Made by a program: the position numbers and the translations under genes
Notes under the pieces: model-generated
What the model saw: the letters and a program-made list of their open reading frames with translations, nothing else
Told to the model about the DNA's origin: nothing
Database searches by the model: none
Assembly (NCBI RefSeq): GCF_001730305.1
Contig: NZ_MIJY01000023.1
Location: 62,001 to 126,000 of the forward strand
DNA from: Enterococcus termitis
Lineage (GTDB): Bacteria; Bacillota; Bacilli; Lactobacillales; Enterococcaceae
DNA: 64,000 nucleotides
Direction: 5' to 3'
Shown here: piece by piece, positions 34,806 through 44,982 of the stretch
Layout of the letters: each line of letters opens with the position of its first letter
Position numbering within the stretch: position 1 is the stretch's first letter

Positions 34806-36266
34806 ATGAAGGACGGCTTGTACTATGCAACACAATTTCGCGACAAAAAGCTGAGTGTCACTGAATGGATTGATGATCGAGAGCAGCAATTAAACAAACG
34901 AAATCCCGAATTAAATGCATTCGTTGACTGGGATGCAGAGGCAGCAAAAAAGCAATATAAAGCAAATGATACGCAAAACGGCCCGTTTTTTGGCTTACCA
35001 ATTCCATTGAAAATGTTGGGACAGGATAAAAAAGGCATGAAGGCTTCATCAGGTTCACGCCTATTCAAAGAACAACGAGCGACATCAACGGATCATTTTG
35101 TTCAAGGGTTGGAGCGTTTAGGATTTATTCCATTGGGAAAAACCAATGCACCTGAATTTGGGTTTAAGAATATTTCTGATCCGCTGATTTATGGACCTGC
35201 AAAAAATCCTTGGAACTTAGACTATTCACCTGGGGGCTCTAGCGGTGGAGCAGCCGCGGCTGTCGCTAGTGGTTTGTTTCCGATTGCTGGGGCAAGTGAT
35301 GGTGGTGGTTCGATTCGGATTCCAGCTTCGTTTAGCGGCTTGATTGGTTTAAAACCAACACGTGGCAGTATGCCAGTAGGACCAAATGGTTGGCGGGGCT
35401 GGCAAGGTGCTTCGATTGATTTTGCCTTGACGGTTTCGATGAGAGATACGGAAACACTGTTTTATCATTTACGAGGAACGGAAAAAGCAGCGCCGTATCA
35501 AGTGCCAAAGGCAGAATGGTCCCATCAAGCGGCAACAGAGAAAAAAAGCTTGAAGATCGCTTTTTTAACTGAATCTCCGGTAGGAACTCCTGTTTCTTCA
35601 GAAGCTGTAAAAGCGGTTCATAATGCCGTTGATTTTTTAGAAAAACAAGGACATCAAGTGACTGAGGTTTCCTATCCAGTCAATGGCCGTCAATTGATCG
35701 ACAGCTATTATTTGATGAATGGAGCAGAAACAGCCGCCATGTTTGAAGGGATTCAAGAATCATTGCAGCGACCACTTAGTAAAGCAGATATGGAATTAAT
35801 GACTTGGGGAATTTATCAATATGGCATACAGCTATCTGCAAGTCAGTATACACGATCTTTACAATTGTGGGATCAAGCGGCATATAAGATGGAGCAATTA
35901 TTTGAGGAATATGATTTATTTTTAACGCCGACAGCTGCTGACACAGCACCAAAAATTGATGCAGAATTGCAAAGTGAACAAATTCGTAAGGAGTTAGCGC
36001 AAGCAGAAACACTCTCTCAGAAACAGTTGCAGGAATTGATTTATGACATGTTTGAAAAAAGCTTGACGATTACGCCGTTCACTCAGCTAGCTAATTTGAC
36101 CGGTCAGCCTGCGATCAGTTTACCGACACATGTGGCTGAATCCGGCTTGCCATTAGGCGTTCAGTTTATGGCTTCTAAAGGAAGAGAGGACTTGCTTTTT
36201 CAAGTGGGAGAGCTTTTTGAAAAGGAACAAAAATTCTTATTACCTAAATTTTATAGAGAACCTTAG
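34806..36266 (+). CDS. amidase (amidase signature family)
   Basis: The 486-residue enzyme is of the amidase signature family, related to GatA. The Ser-cisSer-Lys triad is visible: Lys in PIPLKMLGQDKKG (about residue 61), and the Gly/Ser-rich loop YSPGGSSGGAAAAVASG with SDGGGSIRIPASFSG (about 138-180). It hydrolyses a carboxylic amide to acid and ammonia; no gatB/gatC gene is next to it, so it is not the tRNA amidotransferase subunit. AAGGAGG precedes the ATG. It is followed after 9 bases by an amino-acid-type ABC binding protein, forming an operon that suggests use of an imported amide. Confidence 0.85.
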   Translation: MKDGLYYATQFRDKKLSVTEWIDDREQQLNKRNPELNAFVDWDAEAAKKQYKANDTQNGPFFGLPIPLKMLGQDKKGMKASSGSRLFKEQRATSTDHFVQGLERLGFIPLGKTNAPEFGFKNISDPLIYGPAKNPWNLDYSPGGSSGGAAAAVASGLFPIAGASDGGGSIRIPASFSGLIGLKPTRGSMPVGPNGWRGWQGASIDFALTVSMRDTETLFYHLRGTEKAAPYQVPKAEWSHQAATEKKSLKIAFLTESPVGTPVSSEAVKAVHNAVDFLEKQGHQVTEVSYPVNGRQLIDSYYLMNGAETAAMFEGIQESLQRPLSKADMELMTWGIYQYGIQLSASQYTRSLQLWDQAAYKMEQLFEEYDLFLTPTAADTAPKIDAELQSEQIRKELAQAETLSQKQLQELIYDMFEKSLTITPFTQLANLTGQPAISLPTHVAESGLPLGVQFMASKGREDLLFQVGELFEKEQKFLLPKFYREP

Positions 36267-36275
36267 GAGGAATAT

Positions 36276-37121
36276 ATGAAGAAAATCATTGCTAGTTTTA
36301 GTGTTATTGTATTGCTGTTTGTTTTAGCGGCGTGTGGTGGTTCAAATGAAAAGACTTCAGGAAAAGACCGAAGCTGGGAAAATGTCGAAAAAGCAAAGAC
36401 ATTAACTGTTGCTACATCTGGAACGCTGTTTCCCTCTTCTTACTATAATGATCAAAATGAATTGACTGGTTATGACATTGATGTAATCAAAGAGGTTGCC
36501 AAACGTTTGGATCTTAAGGTTGAATTTAAAGAATATAACGTAGATGGACAAATCACGTCAGTAGCAAAAGGCGAGTCAGATTTAGCAGCAAATGATTTTA
36601 GTCTAACAGGTGAAAGAAAGAAGAAGTTCCTTTTATCCTCACCGATCAAGTATTCGTTTGATAGTATGATTGTCCGTAAAAGTGATGATTCGGGAATTGC
36701 TTCTCTTGAAGATTTAAAAGGCAAAAAAGCGGCTGGAGAACCAAATACGAACTACATGAAAATCGCAGAGAAATATGGAGCAACATTAGTGACCTACGAT
36801 AATGCGACCAATGATCAATATCTAACGGATGTCGCCAATGGTCGAACAGATGTGATTTTAAATGATTATTATTTACAAAAAATGTCTGTAAATGCTCTAC
36901 CGGATATTCCTGTTAAAATCTTAGAAGATGTATATTTCAATGTCAACTCAACGGGCTTTTTAATGAAAAAAGAAAGCACATCACTCAATGAAAAAATCAA
37001 TGCTACCTTAAAAGAAATGTCAAAAGACGGTACCTTGAAGAAAATTTCCGAAACGTATTTCCAAACAGATGTGTCAGTAGAACCGAAGGAAAAAATTGAA
37101 GAAAGTGTTTCAGCAGAATAG
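36276..37121 (+). CDS. amino-acid ABC transporter substrate-binding lipoprotein
   Basis: The 281 residues begin with a lipoprotein signal peptide (VLLFVLAACGGSNE, lipidated Cys near 20). A family 3 solute-binding domain follows, with LTGYDIDVIKEVAKRL, SDLAANDFSLTGERKKKF and the IASLEDLKGKKAA segment after the hinge. It captures a polar amino acid or related amide at the outer membrane face. AGGAGG precedes the ATG. The stop codon directly abuts the start of the permease gene, so translation is coupled. Confidence 0.88.
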   Translation: MKKIIASFSVIVLLFVLAACGGSNEKTSGKDRSWENVEKAKTLTVATSGTLFPSSYYNDQNELTGYDIDVIKEVAKRLDLKVEFKEYNVDGQITSVAKGESDLAANDFSLTGERKKKFLLSSPIKYSFDSMIVRKSDDSGIASLEDLKGKKAAGEPNTNYMKIAEKYGATLVTYDNATNDQYLTDVANGRTDVILNDYYLQKMSVNALPDIPVKILEDVYFNVNSTGFLMKKESTSLNEKINATLKEMSKDGTLKKISETYFQTDVSVEPKEKIEESVSAE

Positions 37122-37790
37122 ATGTATATTCCTGTGTTTGATGTTCGGTTAATGATTGAATCTATTCCGTTTTTATTGACAGGTTTGCCTTATACTTTGG
37201 GAATTAGTATTGTGACTTTTTTTATCGGGAACATTTTAGGAATTTTATTGACGATGTTGGGTATGCTGCCTTCTAAACTATTAAAAGGACTTGTCCGGTT
37301 TTATATTTCTTTTTTGCGAGGTGTGCCAGGGCTGGTACTGCTTTTTCTGTTGTACTTTGGCTTGCCGTATCAGTTAAGTGCGCTGACCGCAGCGTGTATT
37401 TGTTTTAGTTTGACGAGTAGTGCGTTTATAGCTGAAATTTATCGAGGATCAATTGCTGGAGTGGATGCGGGACAATGGGATGCGGCGTATGCATTGGGAT
37501 TACCTTTTGGAAGAGTGATGCGGAAAATTATTTTGCCCCAGGCGTTTCGAATTTCGATACCAGCTTTAGGAAATGTGGCAATGGATTTATTAAAAGGCAC
37601 TTCACTGGCAGCAATGATCACGATTCCAGATATTTTTCAAAAAGCTAAAATTGTCGGCGGAAGAACGTTTGATTATATGTCGATGTATGTTTTAGTGGCT
37701 GTGATGTATTGGTTGTTGTGTATCGCAATTGGTTGGGGACAACAGCGCTTGGAGAAGTATTATGAGGGGCGGTATGAAGGAAATAGGTAG
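37122..37790 (+). CDS. amino-acid ABC transporter permease
   Basis: The 222-residue permease belongs to the His/Glu/Gln/Arg/opine family. It has about five membrane segments, the FLRGVPGLVLLFLLYFGLPY segment, and the EAA loop for ATPase docking (AYALGLPFGRVMRKIILPQA near 125-145). Its ATG follows the upstream TAG with no gap. No ATP-binding subunit gene follows, which is unusual; the ATPase must come from another locus. The operon ends here without a clear terminator. Confidence 0.88.
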   Translation: MYIPVFDVRLMIESIPFLLTGLPYTLGISIVTFFIGNILGILLTMLGMLPSKLLKGLVRFYISFLRGVPGLVLLFLLYFGLPYQLSALTAACICFSLTSSAFIAEIYRGSIAGVDAGQWDAAYALGLPFGRVMRKIILPQAFRISIPALGNVAMDLLKGTSLAAMITIPDIFQKAKIVGGRTFDYMSMYVLVAVMYWLLCIAIGWGQQRLEKYYEGRYEGNR

Positions 37791-37976
37791 GATTCGACAA
37801 TTTAATGAGTATTATGGAATCAGCGTAAGTAGACGTTGCTATTGCTTTTTTGCTTAAAGTTAACGCATAGATTTAAATAACAGTCTAAACTCTTTGTGAA
37901 TCTTAATGTTCAGTTGTTTTAGGTAGTAAAAAATGACATAATGAATGGTAAAAGTCATAAATATAAGGAGTTTGGA

Positions 37977-38507
37977 ATGGAAAAAATCGAGTTGGAGTAC
38001 AATTTGTTGTTGGAAGATTATTTAGCAGTAGAAGAATATAGCTATTATCATGACTTGAACGATAGCTATAAGGTATTAAAAAAGAGTACATTGATGAGTT
38101 TGTACTTAGTGGCTGTAGTGGTAATGGTTCTGTGTGTCTATCTAGCACCAGATTTTGGAATATTGTTATTTCCATTTGTTATTGTTGCGATTATTTTATT
38201 CTATCGAAAATCTGGTGATCAGTGGACGTGGAAAAGATTAGAGACTAAAATAAAAAAACATGTCATCAACTATCAATTTAATGGAGATCCTCAAGGAATG
38301 AATAACTGCAGGCTACAAGGAGATGCTTCTAGTATCTGTGTATGGACAAATGAAGAGAATTTACTCTTTCATCGAGGTCGTGCACGAGCAATTGCAATTG
38401 AAAAAAACTATTTTTTCATCTTTGATGATCGTGGGCGTGGAATTGGAGTTCCTCTAGGAAGAGTAACAGAAGTAGAGCAAAGATATTTTGAAAAATGGTG
38501 TATCTGA
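37977..38507 (+). CDS. hypothetical membrane protein (YcxB-like layout)
   Basis: This 176-residue protein starts at ATG 37977 behind AAGGAG; a longer in-frame start at 37941 lacks a ribosome site. It has a hydrophilic N-terminal helix (MEKIELEYNLLLEDYLAVEE), a hydrophobic region at about 47-85 that can hold two membrane segments, and a C-terminal beta-rich domain ending DRGRGIGVPLGRVTEVEQRY. The order matches YcxB-like proteins, in which a PH-like domain sits on the cytoplasmic face. Function unknown. Confidence 0.6.
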   Translation: MEKIELEYNLLLEDYLAVEEYSYYHDLNDSYKVLKKSTLMSLYLVAVVVMVLCVYLAPDFGILLFPFVIVAIILFYRKSGDQWTWKRLETKIKKHVINYQFNGDPQGMNNCRLQGDASSICVWTNEENLLFHRGRARAIAIEKNYFFIFDDRGRGIGVPLGRVTEVEQRYFEKWCI

Positions 38508-38852
38508 AAGCTAAAAGCTGATTAAAATTGGGGAAAAGGGAATTTATTAACTACAAGCTAAAGAAGAGTCTTTCATGCATTTCAGTGCGAAGCTGGAGTT
38601 ACTTTGGTTGGTGAGACTGGTTTTTTTATCTTTGAAGAACAATTTCTAAGTGGGTGAAATTAATTGAATATCCTGATGTATTTGTAATTTGTAAACGATA
38701 ATGTACTATATTAAGTCTAAGGCTGTATTGATTTTAGTTTTTTAGAGATGAAGGTAGCTGCTCATACAAATTATAGTGTGTCGGATAGATAAGCTTATAT
38801 GCTCACGTTCCGCAGATAAATAAATTACCTACAGAGTAAATTGTAATATGTT
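38508..38852. other. gap between the YcxB-like gene and the small degraded ORF
   Basis: AT-rich DNA with no open frame, hairpin or repeat that I can support. Confidence 0.4.
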
Positions 38853-39011
38853 ATGAATGCAAATAAAAGAATGGTTATTGGAATTGGTTTATTAAGTTTG
38901 GATTCACTTTTGACAATAGAATCAGTTGAGAGATTAGCTCAAGAAACATTTTAAAAAATAGAAGCTTTACAGTTGTTTTTTAACATTGTTATTGCCTTGA
39001 TATTTGTTTAG
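38853..39011 (+). pseudogene. small membrane protein ORF with in-frame stop
   Basis: ATG 38853 opens a frame reading MNANKRMVIGIGLLSLDSLL through AQETF, then TAA at 38952-38954. It continues in the same frame as KIEALQLFFNIVIALIFV to TAG 39011. The two halves together look like a small protein with a hydrophobic C-terminal helix. Just after, FRSKKNK continues in another frame, hinting at a further frameshift. There is no strong ribosome site. I read it as a decayed small membrane protein gene. Confidence 0.45.
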
Positions 39012-39086
39012 AAGTAAAAAAAATAAACCAGAATGCGAAAGAATAAAAAAATCTTGGGATATTTTCGCTTCTTCTCACCTAAAATG

Positions 39087-39115
39087 TTTACAATTAACCA
39101 GCTATAGTGTACTAT
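39087..39115 (+). promoter_or_regulatory. tig promoter
   Basis: TTTACA and TACTAT are separated by 17 bases. The leader to the tig start is about 50 bases and ends in CGGAGGG. Confidence 0.65.
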
Positions 39116-39173
39116 TTAAAGGTATGCATAACATCAATTCATGTATAAAATTAAGTTATTCGGAGGGAAACAA

Positions 39174-40457
39174 ATGTCTGCGAAATGGGAAAAAAAAGGC
39201 ACCAACGATGGTGTGTTAACTTTTTCAGTTGATCAAACTCTAATTGAAAAAGGCTTGAAACAAGCATTTGATAAAGTCAAAAAAAATCTTAACGTTCCAG
39301 GATTCCGTAAAGGAAAAGTATCACGTCAAGTATTCAACCGTATGTATGGTGAAGAAGCTTTGTATGAAGATGCGTTGAACGCTGTATTACCAGAAGTTTA
39401 CGAAGCAGCTGTCAAAGAAGCTGGAATCGATCCAGTATCTCAACCAAAAATCGACGTTGAAAGCATGAACAAAGGCGAAGATTGGGTTGTAACTGCAGAA
39501 GTCACTGTAAAACCTGAAGTAAAATTAGGCGAATACAAAAACTTAACAGTTGAAAAACAAGACCGCGAAGTAACAGACGAAGACGTTGATGCACGCATCC
39601 AACGTGAATTAGAATCACAAGCAGAATTAGTGATCAAAGAAGATGAAGCAGCAGTTGAAGGCGACACAGTTGTTATCGACTTTGAAGGCTTTAAAGACGG
39701 CGTTGCTTTTGAAGGCGGCAAAGGTGAAAACTATTCTCTAGAACTAGGTTCTAACTCATTCATTCCAGGTTTTGAAGAACAATTAGTTGGCAAAAAAGCT
39801 GGCGAAGAAGTTGAAGTAAATGTTACTTTCCCAGAAGATTACCAAGCAGAAGACTTAGCTGGTCAAGAAGCTGTTTTCCAAGTGAAAGTTCACGAAGTGA
39901 AAGCAAAAGAATTACCAGAATTAGATGATGAATTTGCAAAAGACGTTGACGATTCAGTTGAATCATTAGACGAATTAAAAGAAAAATACCGCAAAGAATT
40001 AACAGAATCTAAAGAAGCTGCTGCAACAGAAGCAAAAGACGAAGCTGCTATTCGTCAAGCTGTTGATAATGCAGAAATCGTTGATCTTCCACATGTAATG
40101 GTACATGATGAAGTTCACCGTTCAATGGATGAATTCTTAAACAACATGCAACGTCAAGGGATCGCTCCAGATATGTACTACCAATTAACTGGAACAACTG
40201 AAGCTGACTTGCACAAACAATTTGAAGCAGAAGCAGAAGTTCGTACGAAAACAAACCTTGTGATCGAAGCGATCGCAGCTGCTGAAAATATCGAAATTTC
40301 TGAAGAAGAAATCGAAAACGAAATCAAAGAATTATCAGAACAATACAACATGCCGATCGATCAAGTGAAAAAAGTCTTAACTGAAGACATGTTGAAACAT
40401 GATATTCGCATGAAGAAAGCTGTAGAAGTTATTACTGAAACTGCAACAGAAAAATAA
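39174..40457 (+). CDS. tig: trigger factor (ribosome-associated chaperone, prolyl isomerase)
   Basis: Trigger factor binds L23 at the ribosome exit and shields nascent chains. The 427 residues show the N-terminal ribosome-binding loop [11 protein letters not shown] near residues 41-51, an FKBP-type isomerase domain (about 150-240, with [14 protein letters not shown] and [12 protein letters not shown]), and the helical C-terminal arms. ATG 39174 has GGAGGG ahead; the upstream in-frame ATG 39141 lies in the leader. Codon use is highly biased, as in strongly expressed genes. Confidence 0.97.
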   Translation: MSAKWEKKGTNDGVLTFSVDQTLIEKGLKQAFDKVKKNLNVPGFRKGKVSRQVFNRMYGEEALYEDALNAVLPEVYEAAVKEAGIDPVSQPKIDVESMNKGEDWVVTAEVTVKPEVKLGEYKNLTVEKQDREVTDEDVDARIQRELESQAELVIKEDEAAVEGDTVVIDFEGFKDGVAFEGGKGENYSLELGSNSFIPGFEEQLVGKKAGEEVEVNVTFPEDYQAEDLAGQEAVFQVKVHEVKAKELPELDDEFAKDVDDSVESLDELKEKYRKELTESKEAAATEAKDEAAIRQAVDNAEIVDLPHVMVHDEVHRSMDEFLNNMQRQGIAPDMYYQLTGTTEADLHKQFEAEAEVRTKTNLVIEAIAAAENIEISEEEIENEIKELSEQYNMPIDQVKKVLTEDMLKHDIRMKKAVEVITETATEK

Positions 40458-40464
40458 TTCAAGT

Positions 40465-40505
40465 AAAAAAGGCATTCCTTTTCATGAGGAATGCCTTTTT
40501 TTTTT
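40465..40505 (+). terminator. terminator of tig
   Basis: AAAAAGGCATTCC pairs with GGAATGCCTTTTT and is followed by more T residues. Confidence 0.93.
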
Positions 40506-40516
40506 GCTGAAAATCA

Positions 40517-41377
40517 TCATTTTGAAGTAATTTGATCTAACCAACCAATCAATAGTCGATAAATACGCAGCCCTTCTCCGTTGTTTAGGTCACGATCGAA
40601 ATCATGTGGCAAATCTGAGATTTCTTCATAAGTCACTGCTGGGATAAGAGTAGCTGCTTTTCTAGAAAATTCAACAGGTACATCATGATCATCAGAGCTA
40701 TGAGTTAAGAAAGCCGGTGGTAAGCTTGCTAAATCTGTTTCGGATAAGCTAAAAGTATTTTTTTCACTAGGAGTTTTCACTAAATAATTTAACCAATTCC
40801 CAAATTGTCTACCTGATAAGTAAAGAGAAAAACGTTCGTTGATCGATATGGTTGCTTTGGGTTTAGGAGAGATCAACGCTTGTGCTGCTAGTGGTGCTAC
40901 TTTAGCAAACTGGTTATAATAACTACTAGGCTGGCTAAAACGAGGATCAGTCAAATCGTAGTACCCATAGAAGCTGATCATTCCTTTTTGTTCGGTTTTT
41001 TGGTATTTTGAAGAGAGTAAGTAAGCCAAATAGCCGCCAGCAGATCGCCCGAATAAAAAATAATCAGCGTTAGATAATCCCAATGTAGTTTGATGATTAG
41101 CCAAAAACCAATCGATCGCTTTTTGAAGATAAGAGTCGATCTCAGCAAGTTTACATTCTGGTGCTAACGGGTAATCGACAGTCAATAGATTGTAGCCATT
41201 TTCTACAAGTAGTTCACAATAAGAATTAGGTAGATCATCTCGTTCACCATAAACCAGACCACCACCATGGAAATAGAGCAGTGTAGCTTTACTTTCAGTT
41301 GTGCGTTCATCAGAATAAAAGGTCATAGATAACAATAGATCGTCTAATTGACCATAGCAAAATTCTTGTTTTAGCAT
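40517..41377 (-). CDS. alpha/beta hydrolase (HSL-type esterase)
   Basis: The 286-residue cytoplasmic hydrolase has the oxyanion motif HGGGLVYGERD near residue 34, the nucleophile elbow GRSAGGYLAY near residue 110, and a catalytic Asp/His pair in SSDDHDVPVEF and LPHDFDRD. GAGGAAT lies ahead of the ATG. It is divergent from the ureide cluster, with about 180 bases between, so it may share that regulatory region. It is probably not a catabolic step of the pathway. Substrate unknown. Confidence 0.82.
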   Translation of the reverse strand: MLKQEFCYGQLDDLLLSMTFYSDERTTESKATLLYFHGGGLVYGERDDLPNSYCELLVENGYNLLTVDYPLAPECKLAEIDSYLQKAIDWFLANHQTTLGLSNADYFLFGRSAGGYLAYLLSSKYQKTEQKGMISFYGYYDLTDPRFSQPSSYYNQFAKVAPLAAQALISPKPKATISINERFSLYLSGRQFGNWLNYLVKTPSEKNTFSLSETDLASLPPAFLTHSSDDHDVPVEFSRKAATLIPAVTYEEISDLPHDFDRDLNNGEGLRIYRLLIGWLDQITSK

Positions 41378-41508
41378 GAGAATTCCTCCGTAACTTTAAA
41401 TAGTTTCACGAACTTATTTCTATTTTAACCCAAGTAAACCCAATATTTATGTTTAATGCGCACAAAGATAAGAGTTAATTTGTGAAGGTTGGATAGTGTG
41501 TGAAAATC

Positions 41509-41522
41509 AGGAACCGCTTACA
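41509..41522 (+). promoter_or_regulatory. cre-like site upstream of allC
   Basis: AGGAACCGCTTACA matches 12 of 14 positions of TGWNANCGNTNWCA. It lies 35 bases before the allC start and next to a possible -10 box TATGAT (41528). A GCACAAA half-motif is at 41460-41466. Confidence 0.4.
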
Positions 41523-41556
41523 ATGGATATGATAACAAAAGAGGGAGATGTATCAA

Positions 41557-42783
41557 ATGGATTTAAATAAAGTATTACAAGAAAATATCGATTACTTGTC
41601 TAGTATCGGCAATGATCCAACCGGCGGAATGACTCGCCTATTATATTCTGATTCTTGGTTAGAAGCACAAAAATCTGTAAAAGAAAAATTAGAAGCTATT
41701 GGGCTGACCGCTTCATTTGATGAGATCGGGAACCTCTTTGGCAGAATCGAAGGAACGGATTTTCCGGATGAAACGATTTTATCAGGTTCACATATAGATA
41801 CAGTTGTAAATGGTGGAAATCTAGACGGTCAATTCGGAGTGATTGCCGCATACGTCGCGATTCAATATTTATTGGAAACACATGGTAAGCCAAAACGTTC
41901 ATTGGAAATTATTTCAATGGCGGAAGAAGAAGGCAGCCGTTTCCCAACCGTTTTCTGGGGGAGTAAAAACTTCGTTGGTGAAGCGAAAAAAGAAGATGTG
42001 ATTGATATAGCTGACTTCAATGGGTTGAAATTCGTCGAAGAAATGCGTCGTCATGGATTTGACTTCCGCGATGAAAGTCAACCGGTGCGAAAGGATATTA
42101 AAGCCTTTGTTGAAATCCATATCGAACAAGGAACAGTTTTAGAAAAAGAAAAGCTTCAAATTGGTGTGGTAAACAATATTGCTGGACAAAGAAGATATAC
42201 GATCGTGTTGAAAGGTGAAGCCAATCACGCTGGAACAACACCGATGGGTTATCGTAAAGATGCTGTCTATGGATTTGCTAAAATTTGTTCACAAGCGATT
42301 GATCGTGCTCTTGAAGTAGGCGATCCGCTAGTATTGACATTTGGTAAAGTGGAGCCGAAACCAAATACAGTCAATGTTGTTCCGGGAGAAGTATTATTTA
42401 CGATGGATTGTCGACACACAGATAGCAAGGAACTTCACGCTTTTACCAAAGAGATCGAAGCGTTGATGAGAAAGATTGCTGCTGAGCACGAACTAGAAAT
42501 TGATATTGATCTATGGATGGATGAAGCACCAGTTCCAATGGATGAAACAATCGTTACAGCGATCGAAAAAGCAGCAAAAGAAGAACAAATGAACTACAAA
42601 ATCATGCATAGTGGTGCAGGCCATGATTCTCAGATCATTGCGCCGAATTTCCCGACAGCTATGATTTTTGTACCAAGCATCGACGGAATCAGTCATAATC
42701 CAGCTGAAGCGACTGATATCGATGATTTAGTCAATGGCGTAAAAGTTTTAGCAAGTACGTTGTACGAATTAGCATATAAATAA
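41557..42783 (+). CDS. allC: allantoate amidohydrolase
   Basis: AllC converts allantoate to ureidoglycine, CO2 and ammonia in the cytoplasm. The 408-residue M20-family enzyme shows the first metal ligand region [19 protein letters not shown] (about 81-99), the AEEEGSRF motif (about 125-132) and the late GAGHDSQ segment. The length is typical of AllC/HyuC. I chose ATG 41557, nine bases after GAGGGAG; the in-frame ATG 41548 touches that site. It is the first gene of the plus-strand run allC-allE-allD, and its neighbours decide allantoate over carbamoyl amino acids as substrate. Confidence 0.9.
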   Translation: MDLNKVLQENIDYLSSIGNDPTGGMTRLLYSDSWLEAQKSVKEKLEAIGLTASFDEIGNLFGRIEGTDFPDETILSGSHIDTVVNGGNLDGQFGVIAAYVAIQYLLETHGKPKRSLEIISMAEEEGSRFPTVFWGSKNFVGEAKKEDVIDIADFNGLKFVEEMRRHGFDFRDESQPVRKDIKAFVEIHIEQGTVLEKEKLQIGVVNNIAGQRRYTIVLKGEANHAGTTPMGYRKDAVYGFAKICSQAIDRALEVGDPLVLTFGKVEPKPNTVNVVPGEVLFTMDCRHTDSKELHAFTKEIEALMRKIAAEHELEIDIDLWMDEAPVPMDETIVTAIEKAAKEEQMNYKIMHSGAGHDSQIIAPNFPTAMIFVPSIDGISHNPAEATDIDDLVNGVKVLASTLYELAYK

Positions 42784-42802
42784 GAAAGAAGGCAAATATA
42801 AA

Positions 42803-43588
42803 ATGGGGTATAAAAATAATCAAACAGGTTATCTTGATGGTTTGTTGTCATCAAGAGCTGTGATCAAAAAAAATAATTATGCTTTGATCCCGCATGACGG
42901 ATTAGTGAATAATGTGATTCCAGGTTTTGAAAACTGTGATTGTTCAATCTTAGGTTCAAAGCAATTAGGCGCAAATTTTGTTGATTACATCATTACATTA
43001 CACAAAGATGGCAATAACAAACGTGGTTTTGGCGGTGAAGGAATTGAAACGATCGTTTATGTCATAGACGGTGTGTTAAAAGTCAGTGACGGCACAGAAA
43101 CGCATGAAGTAACGAAAGGTGGATATGTGTATTTACCAGCTAGTACGTTGATGTATTTAGAAAATGGACAAGATAAAGACACAGAAATTTTCTTGTATAA
43201 AAAACGCTATCAGCCTTTAGAGGGATATGAAGCACATAAAGTTGTCGGAAACGTTAATGATATCGAACCGATCGAATATGAAGGGATGAAGGATGTCCTC
43301 TTGTGGGATTTCTTGCCAAAAGATTTAGGTTTCGATATGAATTTCCATATCCTTTCTTTTGAGCCTGGAGCTAGTCATGGCTACATTGAAACCCATTACC
43401 AAGAGCATGGTGCGTATCTACTATCAGGACAAGGCATGTACAATTTGGATAACGAATGGATGCCGGTTGAAAAAGGGGATTATATCTTTATGAGTTCGTA
43501 TGTACAGCAAGCAGCCTATGCAGTTGGCCGTGATGAACCCTTGATGTATGTCTATTCAAAAGATTGTAACCGTGATCCGGAAATTTAA
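42803..43588 (+). CDS. allE: (S)-ureidoglycine aminohydrolase
   Basis: AllE deaminates (S)-ureidoglycine to (S)-ureidoglycolate. The 261 residues form a bicupin. The C-terminal cupin holds the Mn-binding set known from E. coli AllE: Glu and two His in [18 protein letters not shown], and Gln in [12 protein letters not shown]. The N-terminal [19 protein letters not shown] matches the family. The gene is 19 bases after allC and 23 before allD, in one operon. Confidence 0.92.
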   Translation: MGYKNNQTGYLDGLLSSRAVIKKNNYALIPHDGLVNNVIPGFENCDCSILGSKQLGANFVDYIITLHKDGNNKRGFGGEGIETIVYVIDGVLKVSDGTETHEVTKGGYVYLPASTLMYLENGQDKDTEIFLYKKRYQPLEGYEAHKVVGNVNDIEPIEYEGMKDVLLWDFLPKDLGFDMNFHILSFEPGASHGYIETHYQEHGAYLLSGQGMYNLDNEWMPVEKGDYIFMSSYVQQAAYAVGRDEPLMYVYSKDCNRDPEI

Positions 43589-43611
43589 TTTAGTGAAGAG
43601 GAAGTTTAAGA

Positions 43612-44679
43612 ATGAATGAAACTGTTGTAGTGAAACCAGAAGAATTGCATGAATTGATTGAAAATAAATTAAAAAAAGCTGGTCTGAAATCAGAACATGC
43701 AAATGAAGTGGCGACACATTTGGTATTTGCAGATGCATGCGGTATCCATTCCCATGGAGCAGTCAGAGTGGAATATTACGCAGAACAGATCGACAAAGGC
43801 GGTGTAACCCTTGAGCCTAAAATTGAATTTGAGGAAACTGGGCCAAGTTCAGGAATCGTTCATGGGAAAAATGGTGCTGGACAATACGTAGCTGATATTG
43901 GACTTAAATATGCAATCGATATGGCGAAAAAATCTGGCGTTGCCGTCGTTGGTATTTCTAAGATCAGTCATAGTGGTGCGCTTTCTTATTATGTGAAAAA
44001 AGCCGCTCAACACGATTTAGTTGCGATTGCTATGTGTCAGTCAGATCCAATGGTTGTACCATTTGGCGGCAAAGAAAATTATTTTGGAACAAATCCAATT
44101 GCTTTTGCAGCGCCAAGAAAAGATCATGAGCCAGTTGTTTTTGATATGGCGACAACGGTGCAGGCGTGGGGCAAGGTGTTGGATGCTCGTTCAAAAAATA
44201 AAGATATTCCTGATACATGGGCTGTCGATAAAGAGGGAAAACCTACGACAAATCCTCATAAAGTAAATGGTTTATTGCCAATAGCAGGACCTAAAGGCTA
44301 CGGACTTATGATGATGGTCGATATTTTATCTGGTATGCTGTTAGGCTTGCCATTTGGCAAACATGTTTCTTCTATGTATGACGATATAACGAAAGGCCGC
44401 GATGTCGGTCAAATGTATATTCTGATCGATCCAAGATGTTTCACAGATTTGGAAATGTTTAAGGCTTCTGTTAATGAAATGGTGGAAGAACTTCATGAAA
44501 TTCCTGCGGCAGACGGCTTCGATCAGGTCTACTATCCAGGTGAAATCAATCAAATCAATTACGAAAAATCAATGACAGAAGGCATTGATATTGTGAAGGA
44601 TATTTATGAGTATTTGAAGAGTGATACATTACATTACAATCGCTATGAAAACACGAATGCATTTGGTGAAAAGAAATAA
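43612..44679 (+). CDS. allD: ureidoglycolate dehydrogenase, first copy
   Basis: The 355-residue NAD-dependent enzyme of the LDH2/malate dehydrogenase family oxidises (S)-ureidoglycolate to oxalurate. Family marks are FADACGIHSHGAVRVEYYAE (catalytic His near 45), ISHSGALSYYVKKAA, the conserved YFGTNPIAFAAP, and GPKGYGLMMMVDILSG. GAGGAAG lies before the ATG. A second, closely similar gene follows at 44983. Both copies look intact. Confidence 0.9.
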   Translation: MNETVVVKPEELHELIENKLKKAGLKSEHANEVATHLVFADACGIHSHGAVRVEYYAEQIDKGGVTLEPKIEFEETGPSSGIVHGKNGAGQYVADIGLKYAIDMAKKSGVAVVGISKISHSGALSYYVKKAAQHDLVAIAMCQSDPMVVPFGGKENYFGTNPIAFAAPRKDHEPVVFDMATTVQAWGKVLDARSKNKDIPDTWAVDKEGKPTTNPHKVNGLLPIAGPKGYGLMMMVDILSGMLLGLPFGKHVSSMYDDITKGRDVGQMYILIDPRCFTDLEMFKASVNEMVEELHEIPAADGFDQVYYPGEINQINYEKSMTEGIDIVKDIYEYLKSDTLHYNRYENTNAFGEKK

Positions 44680-44982
44680 AATCAATGAACAGTTAATAAG
44701 TTTTAATGTTTAGTTATGCAAATCAATCCTTAGGAAAATAGACAAACTGCCTGTGTGACAAAAAGCATCACAAAATCAATTTCCTAATTTTCTAAAGGAT
44801 TAAGCGATTTGTTCCGCTTTTGCTGAGAAATATGCCAAGAAATACAACGAAGTGATGAGTTGCTATTGATTGGTACAAGGTGACTGAAAGGAACGTTGCT
44901 TCCGTTTGGTTTGTTAATTGATGTTGAACAGTACAAGACTTTCGCAAGAAAGTGTTGATCATTTAAAAGGAGGGATTCACTT
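44680..44982. other. gap between the two allD copies
   Basis: This 303-base stretch has no gene. A short imperfect hairpin (ACTTTCGCAAGAAAGT near 44937) is the only structure I see. The second allD has its own strong AAAGGAGGG site. Confidence 0.4.

Noticed and set aside
39004-39219. A 71-codon frame between the small pseudogene and tig
   Set aside because: It covers the tig promoter and overlaps the tig start, with no ribosome site. Only its first codons may be leftover of the decayed membrane ORF.
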